Part shown: one piece after another, positions 1 to 6,554 of the stretch
Layout: every line of letters begins with the position of its first letter
Numbering within the stretch: the stretch's first letter is position 1
Assembly (NCBI GenBank): GCA_900544605.1
Contig: UQVP01000008.1
Span: forward strand, 1-34,013
Origin: an uncultured Mycoplasmatota bacterium
GTDB taxonomy: Bacteria; Bacillota_I; Bacilli_A; RF39; UBA660
Direction of reading: 5' to 3'
DNA: 34,013 nt
Translations under genes and position numbers: made by a program
Notes under the pieces: generated by a model
What the model was told of the DNA's origin: nothing
What the model saw: the letters and a program-made list of their open reading frames with translations, nothing else
Database searches by the model: none

Positions 1-812
1 TTTCATATAATTCTACTAAGAAAACATATGAAGCAACAGAAAAAGGAAGTACAACTCCAGATACACCACAACCAACAAAAACATATACAAATGGAGAAGT
101 AGTATATTTCAATGTAGATAATGGAACAAAATGTTCAAACTATACAGAAACTCAAAGTAATACAGGAACAAAAAGTGGATGTATGAAATTCTATGCATTC
201 AATGATGATGGGAAAGATACAGTAAATTTAATTTTGGATCACAATACAACAGCAGAAGTTTTTTGGAATTTAACAGTAAGTACTGCATCAGGTCCAAAAG
301 AAGTATTGAATCAGTTAAAAAAAGATACATCATCATGGCAAGGAACAATAACACCGGAGAATTATTCAATAGATCAATCAGAACAAGGTAGTGGAGTAAA
401 ATATGCAGTAGATTATAGTGATTATAAAGCAAGATTGATTACAGCACAAGAAGTGGCACAAATCACCGAAAATACAACATGGGATGAAAAAACATCAAGT
501 TCAATATTTTACTTTGATACAAATACAACTACTGAAAGTAAAACATGTAAATATGGAAATACAACAGGATGTAAGTATGGATGGTTATATGATAGAACAA
601 CTGATGATTGTACAAAATATGGATGTTTAAATAATTCAGATTCAGATCTATCTACATATGGTTATTGGACAGTCTCTTCTCGTGCCGACAACTCTAACTA
701 CGCTTGGTCTGTGTACTACAACGGCGGCACCTTGACCAATGGCTTCGTCGGCGGTGCCCACAGCCACGGCGTTCGCCCAGTTATAACTATCTTAAAATCT
801 AAACTCTCATAA
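1..812 (+). CDS. secreted lectin-like surface protein, 3' part (5' end outside window)
   Basis: The frame is open from base 3, so about 270 C-terminal residues are visible and the true start lies to the left; the internal ATG at 183 is not the start. The visible part begins with a Thr/Pro-rich linker, then a small Cys-bearing domain (VVYFNVDNGTKC, KSGCMKFY, LILDHNTTA), then a C-terminal domain ending in WTVSSR...AWSVYYNGG...GVRPVITI. That ending resembles the C-type-lectin-like fold of bacterial surface proteins, including targets of diversity-generating retroelements. The protein is probably exported and displayed. Codons are AT-rich up to about base 665, then become strongly GC-rich (hand count about 60% GC over 671-780) and revert at the very end. 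A terminator follows, so this gene is not co-transcribed with sufU. Specific function unknown. Confidence 0.75.
   Translation, partial: SYNSTKKTYEATEKGSTTPDTPQPTKTYTNGEVVYFNVDNGTKCSNYTETQSNTGTKSGCMKFYAFNDDGKDTVNLILDHNTTAEVFWNLTVSTASGPKEVLNQLKKDTSSWQGTITPENYSIDQSEQGSGVKYAVDYSDYKARLITAQEVAQITENTTWDEKTSSSIFYFDTNTTTESKTCKYGNTTGCKYGWLYDRTTDDCTKYGCLNNSDSDLSTYGYWTVSSRADNSNYAWSVYYNGGTLTNGFVGGAHSHGVRPVITILKSKLS
665..792 (+). other. GC-rich variable-repeat-like cassette inside the surface gene
   Basis: Bases 665-792 encode VSSR through GVRPVITI with a codon choice unlike the rest of the gene. Between 730 and 771 nearly every codon has the form NNC (GGC, ACC, TTC, GTC, GCC, CAC, AGC). This is what adenine mutagenesis of AAC codons would give, but ordinary GC-rich codon use would also give it. 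No reverse transcriptase or second copy was seen in the window. Confidence 0.5.
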
Positions 813-830
813 ATACTAAATATTTAAAAG

Positions 831-860
831 TGATAAAGAACTAAAATCTTTATCATTTTT
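831..860 (+). terminator. intrinsic terminator of the surface protein gene
   Basis: The stem TGATAAAG (831-838) pairs perfectly with CTTTATCA (848-855) across a 9-base loop and is followed by a T-run. It ends 10 bases before the sufU -35 box. Confidence 0.85.
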
Positions 861-870
861 ATTTTGATAT

Positions 871-900
871 TTGACATTGATGTTTTAAATAGCTTATAAT
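871..900 (+). promoter_or_regulatory. vegetative promoter of sufU
   Basis: TTGACA (871-876) and TATAAT (895-900) are both perfect consensus boxes with an 18-base spacer. The predicted start is near 907, giving a leader of only about 11 bases before the ATG at 918. Confidence 0.85.
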
Positions 901-917
901 ATAAATGTGGTGATGAT

Positions 918-1349
918 ATGAATCAGGAACTTAAGAGAAGTATTATTTTAGAACATTATCAAAATCCTAAAAATAAAGGATTAGTAGAATCAGAAGAGTA
1001 TATTAAAGTTAATATGAATAGTGATAGTTGCATTGATGAAGTTAACTTAATGGCTAAAATAAAGGATGGAAAGATAGAAGATATAAGATTTGATGGTGAA
1101 GCATGTGCGATATGTACTAGTGCGACTTCTATTATGACAGATACACTTATTGGTAAAACAGTAGAAGAAGCAAAGAAGATAATAAATAATTATTATAATA
1201 TGATTGATGAAAAAGAATATGATTCTGGTATATTAGAGCAAGCTAATGTATATGATGATATATACAAACAACCAAATAGAAAAAAGTGTGCTTTATTATC
1301 ATGGTGGGGTGCTGATAAATTAGTTAAGGAGTATGAAAATGAAAATTAA
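918..1349 (+). CDS. sufU: SufU-type Fe-S assembly protein (zinc-dependent sulfurtransferase)
   Basis: SufU accepts sulfur from the cysteine desulfurase SufS and passes it to the SufBCD scaffold in the cytosol. The 143-residue length fits the Gram-positive SufU family. Expected zinc ligands are present: Cys38 and Asp40 in SDSCID, Cys63 in GEACAIC, and Cys124 in RKKCALLSW; Cys66 is an extra cysteine. The N-terminal LEHYQNPKNKG motif is typical. GGTGAT at 909-914 lies three bases before the ATG, immediately after a strong promoter. The next gene overlaps its 3' end by 11 bases. Usual partners sufC, sufD and sufS are not in the window, so the suf genes are split here. Confidence 0.93.
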   Translation: MNQELKRSIILEHYQNPKNKGLVESEEYIKVNMNSDSCIDEVNLMAKIKDGKIEDIRFDGEACAICTSATSIMTDTLIGKTVEEAKKIINNYYNMIDEKEYDSGILEQANVYDDIYKQPNRKKCALLSWWGADKLVKEYENEN

Positions 1350-1749
1350 TGAAATTGCTGTTAAAGAGGCTACTTTAGCAAAATATGATTGTGTTGGTGA
1401 TTCTAGGGTTGGATTCGAAAATGGCAAGAAAAAAACTTTTGAGGTTTTAACTTTTACTACCGTAAAAACGATTAATTGTGTAGTTGATTATGGAAGTAAT
1501 GAGGTTATAGATATTGAAACAGGGGAAACTTTTAAAATGCCTGTAAGAAATGATGATGGTCGAATTGTTAGTTTTGATAAAGAACAAGAATTACATCCAA
1601 TTGTTATAATGGACAAGAATTGGGCTAAAATTAGTTATTTATATCAATTATCACTAAAAGCTCAGGCTAAAAAGGTTTATAATCGTTATTTATTAAGCAA
1701 AGAAGAACAAAAAGTAAAAAAAATTGGTTCTAAAACTAAGGAAAATTAA
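1339..1749 (+). CDS. conserved-looking hypothetical protein between sufU and sufB
   Basis: I do not recognise this 136-residue protein. It is soluble, with no signal peptide or membrane segment. The first half looks beta-rich (repeated short hydrophobic runs, one FKMPVRNDDGR stretch) and the second half is helical and Lys-rich, ending in a basic tail. The start at 1339 is preferred over the ATG at 1333 because AAGGAG (1326-1331) is then seven bases away rather than one. It overlaps the end of sufU and is therefore probably translationally coupled to it. A role linked to Fe-S assembly is only a guess from position. A terminator overlaps its stop. Confidence 0.7.
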   Translation: MKINEIAVKEATLAKYDCVGDSRVGFENGKKKTFEVLTFTTVKTINCVVDYGSNEVIDIETGETFKMPVRNDDGRIVSFDKEQELHPIVIMDKNWAKISYLYQLSLKAQAKKVYNRYLLSKEEQKVKKIGSKTKEN

Positions 1750-1763
1750 AACTTTCCTTTTTA
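1738..1763 (+). terminator. intrinsic terminator after the suf-linked gene
   Basis: AAGGAAA (1738-1744) pairs with TTTCCTT (1753-1759), followed by T-rich sequence. The TATAAT of the sufB promoter begins at 1781. Confidence 0.7.
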
Positions 1764-1780
1764 TTTGTAAAAAAATTTAG

Positions 1781-1799
1781 TATAATAATTAAAGGTGAT
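1781..1799 (+). promoter_or_regulatory. -10 box and ribosome site of sufB
   Basis: TATAAT (1781-1786) is followed by GGTGAT (1794-1799), three bases before the ATG at 1803. No good -35 box is visible. The predicted leader is about 10 bases. Confidence 0.55.
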
Positions 1800-1802
1800 A
1801 TT

Positions 1803-3119
1803 ATGGCTATTAATGTTGTAGATATTGATGTTTCAAAGGTAGAACAAATCTCTAAAATAAAAAATGAACCAAAATGGATGACTGATTTTAGAGTTAATGC
1901 TTATAAAAAATTTGTTGAGCTTAAAAATCCTTTATTTGGTCCGGAAATTAAGTTGGATTTTTCAATAATAAATTACTATAAAAAAATGGATGATAAAATT
2001 CATAATGATTGGAATGATTTGCCTACTAATATAAAAGAAACTTTTGATAAGATAGGTTTACCTGAAGCAGAAAAAAAATATTTAGCGGGAGTAGGGGCTC
2101 AATATGAGAGTGAAGCTATATATCATAATATGATTAAGGAACTAGAAGAAAAAAATGTTATCTTTTGTGATACTGATACAGCTTTAAAGAAATATCCAGA
2201 GCTTTTTAAAGAATATTTTAATAAATTAGTTAAATATGATGAAAATAAATATACAGCTTTAAATGGTGCTGTTTGGAGTGGTGGAACTTTTATTTATATT
2301 CCCCCTCATACTAAATTAGATAGACCTCTTCAAAGTTATTTTAGAATTAATAGTAAAAATATGGGTCAATTTGAAAGAACTATTATTGTTGTAGATGAAG
2401 GTAGTGACCTTCATTATATGGAAGGTTGTACGGCTCCTACTTATACTAGTGATTCTCTTCATGCTGCTGTTGTAGAAATATATGTTAAGAAGAATGCAAA
2501 ATGTAGATATACAACTATTCAAAATTGGTCTAGTGATGTTTATAATTTAGTTACAAAGCGTGCTATTGTAGAAGAAGACGGCTTAATGGAATGGATTGAT
2601 GGTAACATAGGCTCTAAAGTAAATATGAAATATCCATCTTGTATTTTAGCGGGAAATGGAGCAAGTGGTAATTGTATTTCTATTGCTGTTGCAACATCTA
2701 ATCAAAATCAGGATACAGGAGCTAAAATGATTCATTTAGCGCCTAACACAACTAGTAATATTATAAGTAAATCAATTGCTGCAAATGGTGGTAATGCTTC
2801 CTATCGAGGAAAGGTAAGAATAACAAAAGATGCTATTAATTCAAGAAGTACAGTAAAATGTGACACAATAATAGTTGATGATATATCTAAAAGTGATACT
2901 ATTCCTACTAATATAGTTGAGAATACTTCATCTAATATTCATCATGAAGCAACCGTTTCTAAGATAGATGAAGAACAATTATTTTATTTGATGAGTAGAG
3001 GACTTAATGAAGATAAAGCTAAAGAATTATTAATAATGGGATTTATTGATAGATTTAGAGAAGAACTTCCAATGGAATATGCGGTAGAACTTAATGCTTT
3101 ATTAAAAAATTATTTTTAG
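1803..3119 (+). CDS. sufB: SufB, Fe-S cluster scaffold subunit
   Basis: SufB is the scaffold of the cytosolic SufBC2D complex on which nascent Fe-S clusters are built. At 438 residues it is slightly shorter than typical SufB (about 465). Recognisable blocks are the N-terminal EPKWMTDFR, the beta-helix core with SGGTFIYIPPHTK and MEGCTAPTYTSDSLHAAVVE, and the C-terminal NTSSNIHHEATVSKI. Cys353 in VKCDTIIVDD sits where the conserved assembly cysteine is expected. It has its own promoter-like -10 and a GGTGAT ribosome site. In Bacillus the order is sufCDSUB; here sufB follows sufU and an unrelated gene, with sufC/D/S elsewhere. Confidence 0.96.
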   Translation: MAINVVDIDVSKVEQISKIKNEPKWMTDFRVNAYKKFVELKNPLFGPEIKLDFSIINYYKKMDDKIHNDWNDLPTNIKETFDKIGLPEAEKKYLAGVGAQYESEAIYHNMIKELEEKNVIFCDTDTALKKYPELFKEYFNKLVKYDENKYTALNGAVWSGGTFIYIPPHTKLDRPLQSYFRINSKNMGQFERTIIVVDEGSDLHYMEGCTAPTYTSDSLHAAVVEIYVKKNAKCRYTTIQNWSSDVYNLVTKRAIVEEDGLMEWIDGNIGSKVNMKYPSCILAGNGASGNCISIAVATSNQNQDTGAKMIHLAPNTTSNIISKSIAANGGNASYRGKVRITKDAINSRSTVKCDTIIVDDISKSDTIPTNIVENTSSNIHHEATVSKIDEEQLFYLMSRGLNEDKAKELLIMGFIDRFREELPMEYAVELNALLKNYF

Positions 3120-3193
3120 TATAAACTTATATATTAAAATAAACTAGGTTTAAAAAAATAAAAAATTAGTTATAGATAAAAATTAAAATTAAC

Positions 3194-3243
3194 AAAAAAA
3201 GAAAAGCGAAATAGGTTAAATAGGTGTTTGCTTTTCTTTTTTT
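3194..3243 (+). terminator. long hairpin terminator after sufB
   Basis: An A-rich arm ending in GAAAAGC (to 3206) pairs with GCTTTTC (3230-3236) plus its T-run. The loop is long (about 23 bases). The rest of 3120-3277 shows no gene. Confidence 0.65.
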
Positions 3244-3277
3244 ATGTCTGTATATTTGTTAATGAAAGGAGGAAAAT

Positions 3278-3613
3278 ATGTTAAATCAAACAGTAATAGT
3301 TGGTAGAATAGCTAAAGATCCAGAACTTAGAGAAACTGAAAATGGTAAAAAAGTAACTAATGTAACTTTAGCTGTTCCTCGTAGTTTTAAAAATGCAAAT
3401 GGTGAGTATGAAACAGATTTTATTAGTTGTGTTCTTTGGAAAGGTATAGCAGAAAGTACCGTAGAGTATTGTAAAAAAGGTGATTTAGTAGGAGTTAAAG
3501 GTAGAATTCAAACTAGAGTATATGAAAAAGATGAAGAAAAAAAGTATGCTACTGAAGTTGTTGCTGAGAAAGTAACATTTTTATCTACAGGAAGAAATAA
3601 AGAAGAAGAATAA
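3278..3613 (+). CDS. short single-stranded DNA-binding protein (SsbB/YwpH-like)
   Basis: This is a 111-residue OB-fold protein that coats single-stranded DNA. It has the standard N-terminal block (LNQTVIVGRIAKDPELRET), FISCVLWKGIAE and the KKGDLVGVKGRIQTR strand. It stops at about residue 111 and lacks the flexible tail with the acidic DDDIPF-type tip that replicative SSBs use to recruit partners. That matches the short SsbB/YwpH form of Firmicutes, linked to competence and recombination, or an element-borne SSB. The start is fixed by AAAGGAGG five bases before the ATG. The next gene follows 15 bases later with its own strong ribosome site, suggesting one transcript. Confidence 0.92.
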   Translation: MLNQTVIVGRIAKDPELRETENGKKVTNVTLAVPRSFKNANGEYETDFISCVLWKGIAESTVEYCKKGDLVGVKGRIQTRVYEKDEEKKYATEVVAEKVTFLSTGRNKEEE

Positions 3614-3628
3614 TTTAGAGGAGGGAAA

Positions 3629-4177
3629 ATGAATTATTATGAAACAATAAAAAATAAAATTATCGATAATGAAGTATATGACAGAGTTAAAAATTATTCA
3701 AAAGAAAAACATAAAGTTGAAACTTACTTTACGATTGGAAGATTGTTATATGAATTATATGCTAAATATGGTGATATTATAATTGATAGGTATTCTGAGA
3801 GATTGATGGAAGAAGTGAATAGTAAGTATAATAAAAAATTGCTTTTAAAAATGAAACGTTTCTATGAAATTTTTAAAATAGACGAGTTACTTTCTTTTAA
3901 AACACAATTAAGTTGGGGACATTATAAGTTGTTAATTAAATTAGATGATTTAGAAAAAATTTATTATTATACTAATATAGCTATTAATTTTAATTTAACG
4001 GTTAGTGATTTAAGTAAGTTAATAAAAAGTAATGAATATGATGAACTTGATGAAGAAACAAGACAAAAATTGATTAATTATGAAAAGTTAAAGATAGATG
4101 CAGATAGTGAAATGTTTGCTGAATATAGTTATGGTTTTAATAAAATACTTGATGATATATTAAAGAGCGATATTTAG
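3629..4177 (+). CDS. DUF1016 N-terminal-domain protein (YhcG-like, nuclease domain missing)
   Basis: This 182-residue protein matches what I know of the N-terminal helical half of DUF1016/YhcG proteins: VETYFTIGRLLYE, YGDIIIDRYSERLMEE, LLLKMKRFYEIF, and the hallmark QLSWGHYKLLIKL followed by ISDLSKLIKS-like text. Full-length members add a C-terminal PD-(D/E)XK nuclease-like domain; this one ends with a short helical tail instead. The AGAGGAGGG ribosome site is strong. It follows a short SSB and faces an XRE regulator across a shared terminator, a setting often seen in defence or mobile neighbourhoods. Function unknown. Confidence 0.7.
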   Translation: MNYYETIKNKIIDNEVYDRVKNYSKEKHKVETYFTIGRLLYELYAKYGDIIIDRYSERLMEEVNSKYNKKLLLKMKRFYEIFKIDELLSFKTQLSWGHYKLLIKLDDLEKIYYYTNIAINFNLTVSDLSKLIKSNEYDELDEETRQKLINYEKLKIDADSEMFAEYSYGFNKILDDILKSDI

Positions 4178-4197
4178 TTTATATCGCTCTTATTTTT
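4161..4197. terminator. bidirectional terminator between convergent genes
   Basis: AAGAGCGATAT (4163-4173) pairs perfectly with ATATCGCTCTT (4181-4191). T-runs flank it on both strands, and it overlaps both stop codons. Confidence 0.9.
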
Positions 4198-4386
4198 AAA
4201 TTCTTGATAAAAAATTTCATCAGGTTTAGTATTTAGAATATCTGCAATTTTTACCGCCATATCATATGATAATCTTCTTTTATTATTTTCTATTTGCCAA
4301 TAAAAAGGTTTACTAATATTTAAACTATTGGCCATCATTTGGTGAGTAAGTTTTTTAGCTTTTCTTAATTCTTTTAATTTTTTCAT
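4174..4386 (-). CDS. small XRE-family HTH regulator
   Basis: A 70-residue protein consisting of one helix-turn-helix domain: LKELRKAKKLTHQMMANSLN, then SKPFYWQIENNKRRLS, then MAVKIADILNTKPDEIF. This is a Cro/cI-type DNA-binding domain with no other module. The start is the ATG at 4386, five codons downstream of an upstream TTG, because GGAGGA lies just before it. It is divergent from another XRE gene at 4522, with about 135 bases of shared regulatory DNA containing TTAAC/GTTAA-type inverted repeats. It probably represses itself and its neighbour; the target is unknown. Confidence 0.88.
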   Translation of the reverse strand: MKKLKELRKAKKLTHQMMANSLNISKPFYWQIENNKRRLSYDMAVKIADILNTKPDEIFYQEFKNKSDIN

Positions 4387-4402
4387 ATTCTCATCCTCCA
4401 AC

Positions 4403-4500
4403 TATTATTATATATTAACCAGAAGATAACTTCAAGTGAAAAGTTACTCTTTAGTTAATTTTATGTTTACGTTATTATTTGTTGCTATAATGAAGTTAAC
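4403..4500. promoter_or_regulatory. divergent regulatory region between two XRE genes
   Basis: On the minus strand a TATAAT lies at 4412-4407. On the plus strand an extended -10, TGCTATAAT, ends at 4491. Inverted repeats between them include TAACTT (4427-4432) with AAGTTA (4441-4446), and TTAAC (4415-4419) with GTTAA (4454-4458). GTTAAC occurs again at 4495-4500. These are plausible operators for one or both XRE proteins. Confidence 0.5.
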
Positions 4501-4521
4501 AAATAGATGACGGAGGTAATT

Positions 4522-4878
4522 ATGATTATTGGTGAAAGAGTTAAAGAAGCAAGAAAGAATAAGAATTTATCACAACAACAATTGGGTGATATGTTAGGTG
4601 TTTCTAAAGTTTCTATATGTGGATATGAAAATGGTGTTAGAATTCCTACAATAGAAAATTTTGTTCAATTGTTAGATATTTTAGATTTATCAGCAGATTA
4701 TTTATTAGGTAGAGATATTAATGTTGTAAGTGAAGAAGATGAAGAATATAAAGTTAAATTATCTAAAGAAGATATTAATATTATCAAAGAGTTAAAAAAT
4801 AATTCAGTGCTTCATAATAAATTAAGAAATGACCCTAAAAGAACCATTGAATTAATTAATCGTAAATTAAATAAATAG
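4522..4878 (+). CDS. XRE-family HTH regulator with C-terminal extension
   Basis: A 118-residue regulator: the HTH covers residues 1-62 (MIIGERVKEARKNKNLSQQQ, VSKVSICGYENGVRIPT, NFVQLLDILDLSADYLLGRD), followed by an acidic linker and a helical C-terminal part (LSKEDINIIKELKNN...) that may dimerise. The ATG at 4522 is chosen over the in-frame ATG at 4507 because GGAGG (4512-4516) lies between them. It is divergent from the small XRE gene. The layout resembles a two-repressor switch of a small element, but no integrase is present nearby. Confidence 0.88.
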   Translation: MIIGERVKEARKNKNLSQQQLGDMLGVSKVSICGYENGVRIPTIENFVQLLDILDLSADYLLGRDINVVSEEDEEYKVKLSKEDINIIKELKNNSVLHNKLRNDPKRTIELINRKLNK

Positions 4879-4899
4879 TAGTTTATCTGCTATTTTTTT
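4874..4899 (+). terminator. terminator abutting the next promoter
   Basis: AATAGTAG (4874-4881) pairs with CTGCTATT (4887-4894), including one G-T pair, followed by a T-run. The -10 TATAAT of the next gene starts at 4902, three bases after the run. Confidence 0.75.
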
Positions 4900-4923
4900 G
4901 GTATAATAAAGTAGGTGATAATG

Positions 4924-5943
4924 ATGATAGAAGATATAAATAAAGTACTTATTAATAAAAATACATTAAACATGGATGAATTTTTATTAAAAATTAAAAA
5001 TAATAATGTTGATAATCAAGATATTATATCTTTTATGAAATCATTAATAGCTAGTGATATCAAACTAGAAGAAAATGATAGATTCAGTTGTATTTCTTTA
5101 GGCGGTTTAGATGAAAAACTAGAAACTATAATATCTTTTATATTAAAAGAATTGAATGTTGATTTTAATAGTACTAGTGATATTTTATCTAAAAATAAAA
5201 ATCTATCTGATATATATGTAGAATTTAAAAATAACAACAACTATCTTCTTACTTTAAGTCTTCTTTTAAGTGGCTGTATTAATGAAAAAATATCTAATAT
5301 TGTGTTAGATATTAAAGTTGGTAATATTATAAAAAATGATGAAGAAGTAGAAAATATATTGAAATTAGTAAAATTGGTAGAAGAAAACTTTAATTTAAAA
5401 GTTACTTGTTTTGTTACTAATTATAGTATGTCACTTGGTACGTCATTTGGAAAAAATTTAGAACTTAAAGAGATAGAAGAGATATTAAAAGGTGAAAATT
5501 TATCTTCCTTAGCTACTTTAGCTATAAAATTTTCAGCTTATATTTATAGCTGTGCTAAAAAGATTTCTTTAGAATTAGCGCAAAATAAAATTTTGGATAC
5601 TATTAAAAACGGTAGTATATATAACTATTTTAAACAAAGTATTAGTGATGATATCGTATTAAGTAAACGCCTTTTTTCTATAAAAAGTTCTAAAACAGGT
5701 TTTGTTAAAAAGATTGATATTTTAGAGATAAAGGATTTGCTGGTAAAAGTTGGCGCTTTAGAAGATAAAGAGGTAGGAGTTGTTTTTTCAAAACAAATGG
5801 GCGATTATGTTTTAGAAAATGAAGAATTAGCAAAAGTATATTTAAATAATAAAGATATACTTACTAAAGAATTATTAGATTGCTTTGAAATAGATGATAA
5901 AATGGGTGAAGTAAGCCCATTAGTTACAATGATTGTGAGGTAG
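4924..5943 (+). CDS. degenerate pyrimidine-nucleoside phosphorylase homologue (probable pseudoenzyme)
   Basis: This 339-residue protein lines up with thymidine/pyrimidine-nucleoside phosphorylases (usually about 430-440 residues). The matching parts are ISNIVLDIKVG (family IVLDVKTG), SMSLGTSFGKNLELKEIEEI (family QPLGYAVGNALEVKEA), and a C-terminal region TGFVKKIDILEI...VGVVFSKQMGDYV like the family's GYV...GVVLHKKVGDKV. Missing are the phosphate loop KHSTGGVGD and the catalytic block ALRDVT...S..MSKK; only LGGLDEKLETI and LSLLLSGCINEK remain at those places. It is therefore probably not a working phosphorylase and may have a regulatory or structural role. TGGTATAAT ends at 4907 and GGTGAT at 4914-4919 precedes ATGs at 4921 and 4924. 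It is followed five bases later by the next gene. Confidence 0.7.
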   Translation: MIEDINKVLINKNTLNMDEFLLKIKNNNVDNQDIISFMKSLIASDIKLEENDRFSCISLGGLDEKLETIISFILKELNVDFNSTSDILSKNKNLSDIYVEFKNNNNYLLTLSLLLSGCINEKISNIVLDIKVGNIIKNDEEVENILKLVKLVEENFNLKVTCFVTNYSMSLGTSFGKNLELKEIEEILKGENLSSLATLAIKFSAYIYSCAKKISLELAQNKILDTIKNGSIYNYFKQSISDDIVLSKRLFSIKSSKTGFVKKIDILEIKDLLVKVGALEDKEVGVVFSKQMGDYVLENEELAKVYLNNKDILTKELLDCFEIDDKMGEVSPLVTMIVR

Positions 5944-5948
5944 TAATT

Positions 5949-6554
5949 ATGAATATAATGGGTAATGCTTTAGATATTTTAGGAAGATTTATAATTCCTG
6001 TTATCATTTTTTATTTGCTATGGACAATATTTAATATTATTAGAGATTATCGTAGATATGGAAATAAAATATTTGCAGCTTTTAAAAAATATGAAGAAAC
6101 TGGTAAAGCAAAAGATATTATTATAAATATTTTAGATCAAGAATGTTTAACAAAACCAATTATTATTTCTAAAAATGATAATAGTTTAATTGTTTTAACT
6201 GAAAAAGAAATATATGGTATAGTTGTACTAGAATTTGAGGGAAAACTTACAGGAAAAGTTATGGACAAATATTTAATTTTAAATAATAAAAATAAAAAGA
6301 ATAACCCTCTTTGTAAATTTACTAATGATTTAAAAAATATAAAAAAGAAGAATATTAATATTTTTCCTATGGTTATAAAAAATGGACGAAATAACGAAAT
6401 AGAAATAGAGGGACTTCCTGATTCAAGAATAATGAGTATAAAAGATTTTTCTTATTATATTTATAAAAATCAAAGTGCTGAACAAAAGTATACAATTGAT
6501 GAATTAAAAAAATATTCTAAAACGATAGGGAAGATTGTAAATGGCCATAACTAA
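5949..6554 (+). CDS. membrane-anchored protein with NERD-like domain
   Basis: A 201-residue protein with one N-terminal membrane segment (about residues 12-30), a basic stretch, then a soluble cytosolic domain. The strand order NSLIVLTEKEIYGIVVLEFEGKLTGKV followed by NPLCKFTNDL resembles the NERD nuclease-related fold. The expected catalytic Asp and the E-x-K pair are replaced (EFE instead of ExK), so if it is a NERD domain it is inactive. It sits between the degenerate phosphorylase (5-base gap) and the nuclease gene (14-base overlap), so the three are probably co-translated. The NERD assignment is a judgement by eye. Confidence 0.5.
   Translation: MNIMGNALDILGRFIIPVIIFYLLWTIFNIIRDYRRYGNKIFAAFKKYEETGKAKDIIINILDQECLTKPIIISKNDNSLIVLTEKEIYGIVVLEFEGKLTGKVMDKYLILNNKNKKNNPLCKFTNDLKNIKKKNINIFPMVIKNGRNNEIEIEGLPDSRIMSIKDFSYYIYKNQSAEQKYTIDELKKYSKTIGKIVNGHN

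Noticed and set aside
183..812. Independent gene starting at ATG 183
   Set aside because: The frame is open to the left edge with matching composition and domain content and there is no ribosome site at 183.
4174..4878. Prophage lysogeny module
   Set aside because: Two divergent XRE genes alone are not enough; no integrase, excisionase or structural phage gene was seen.
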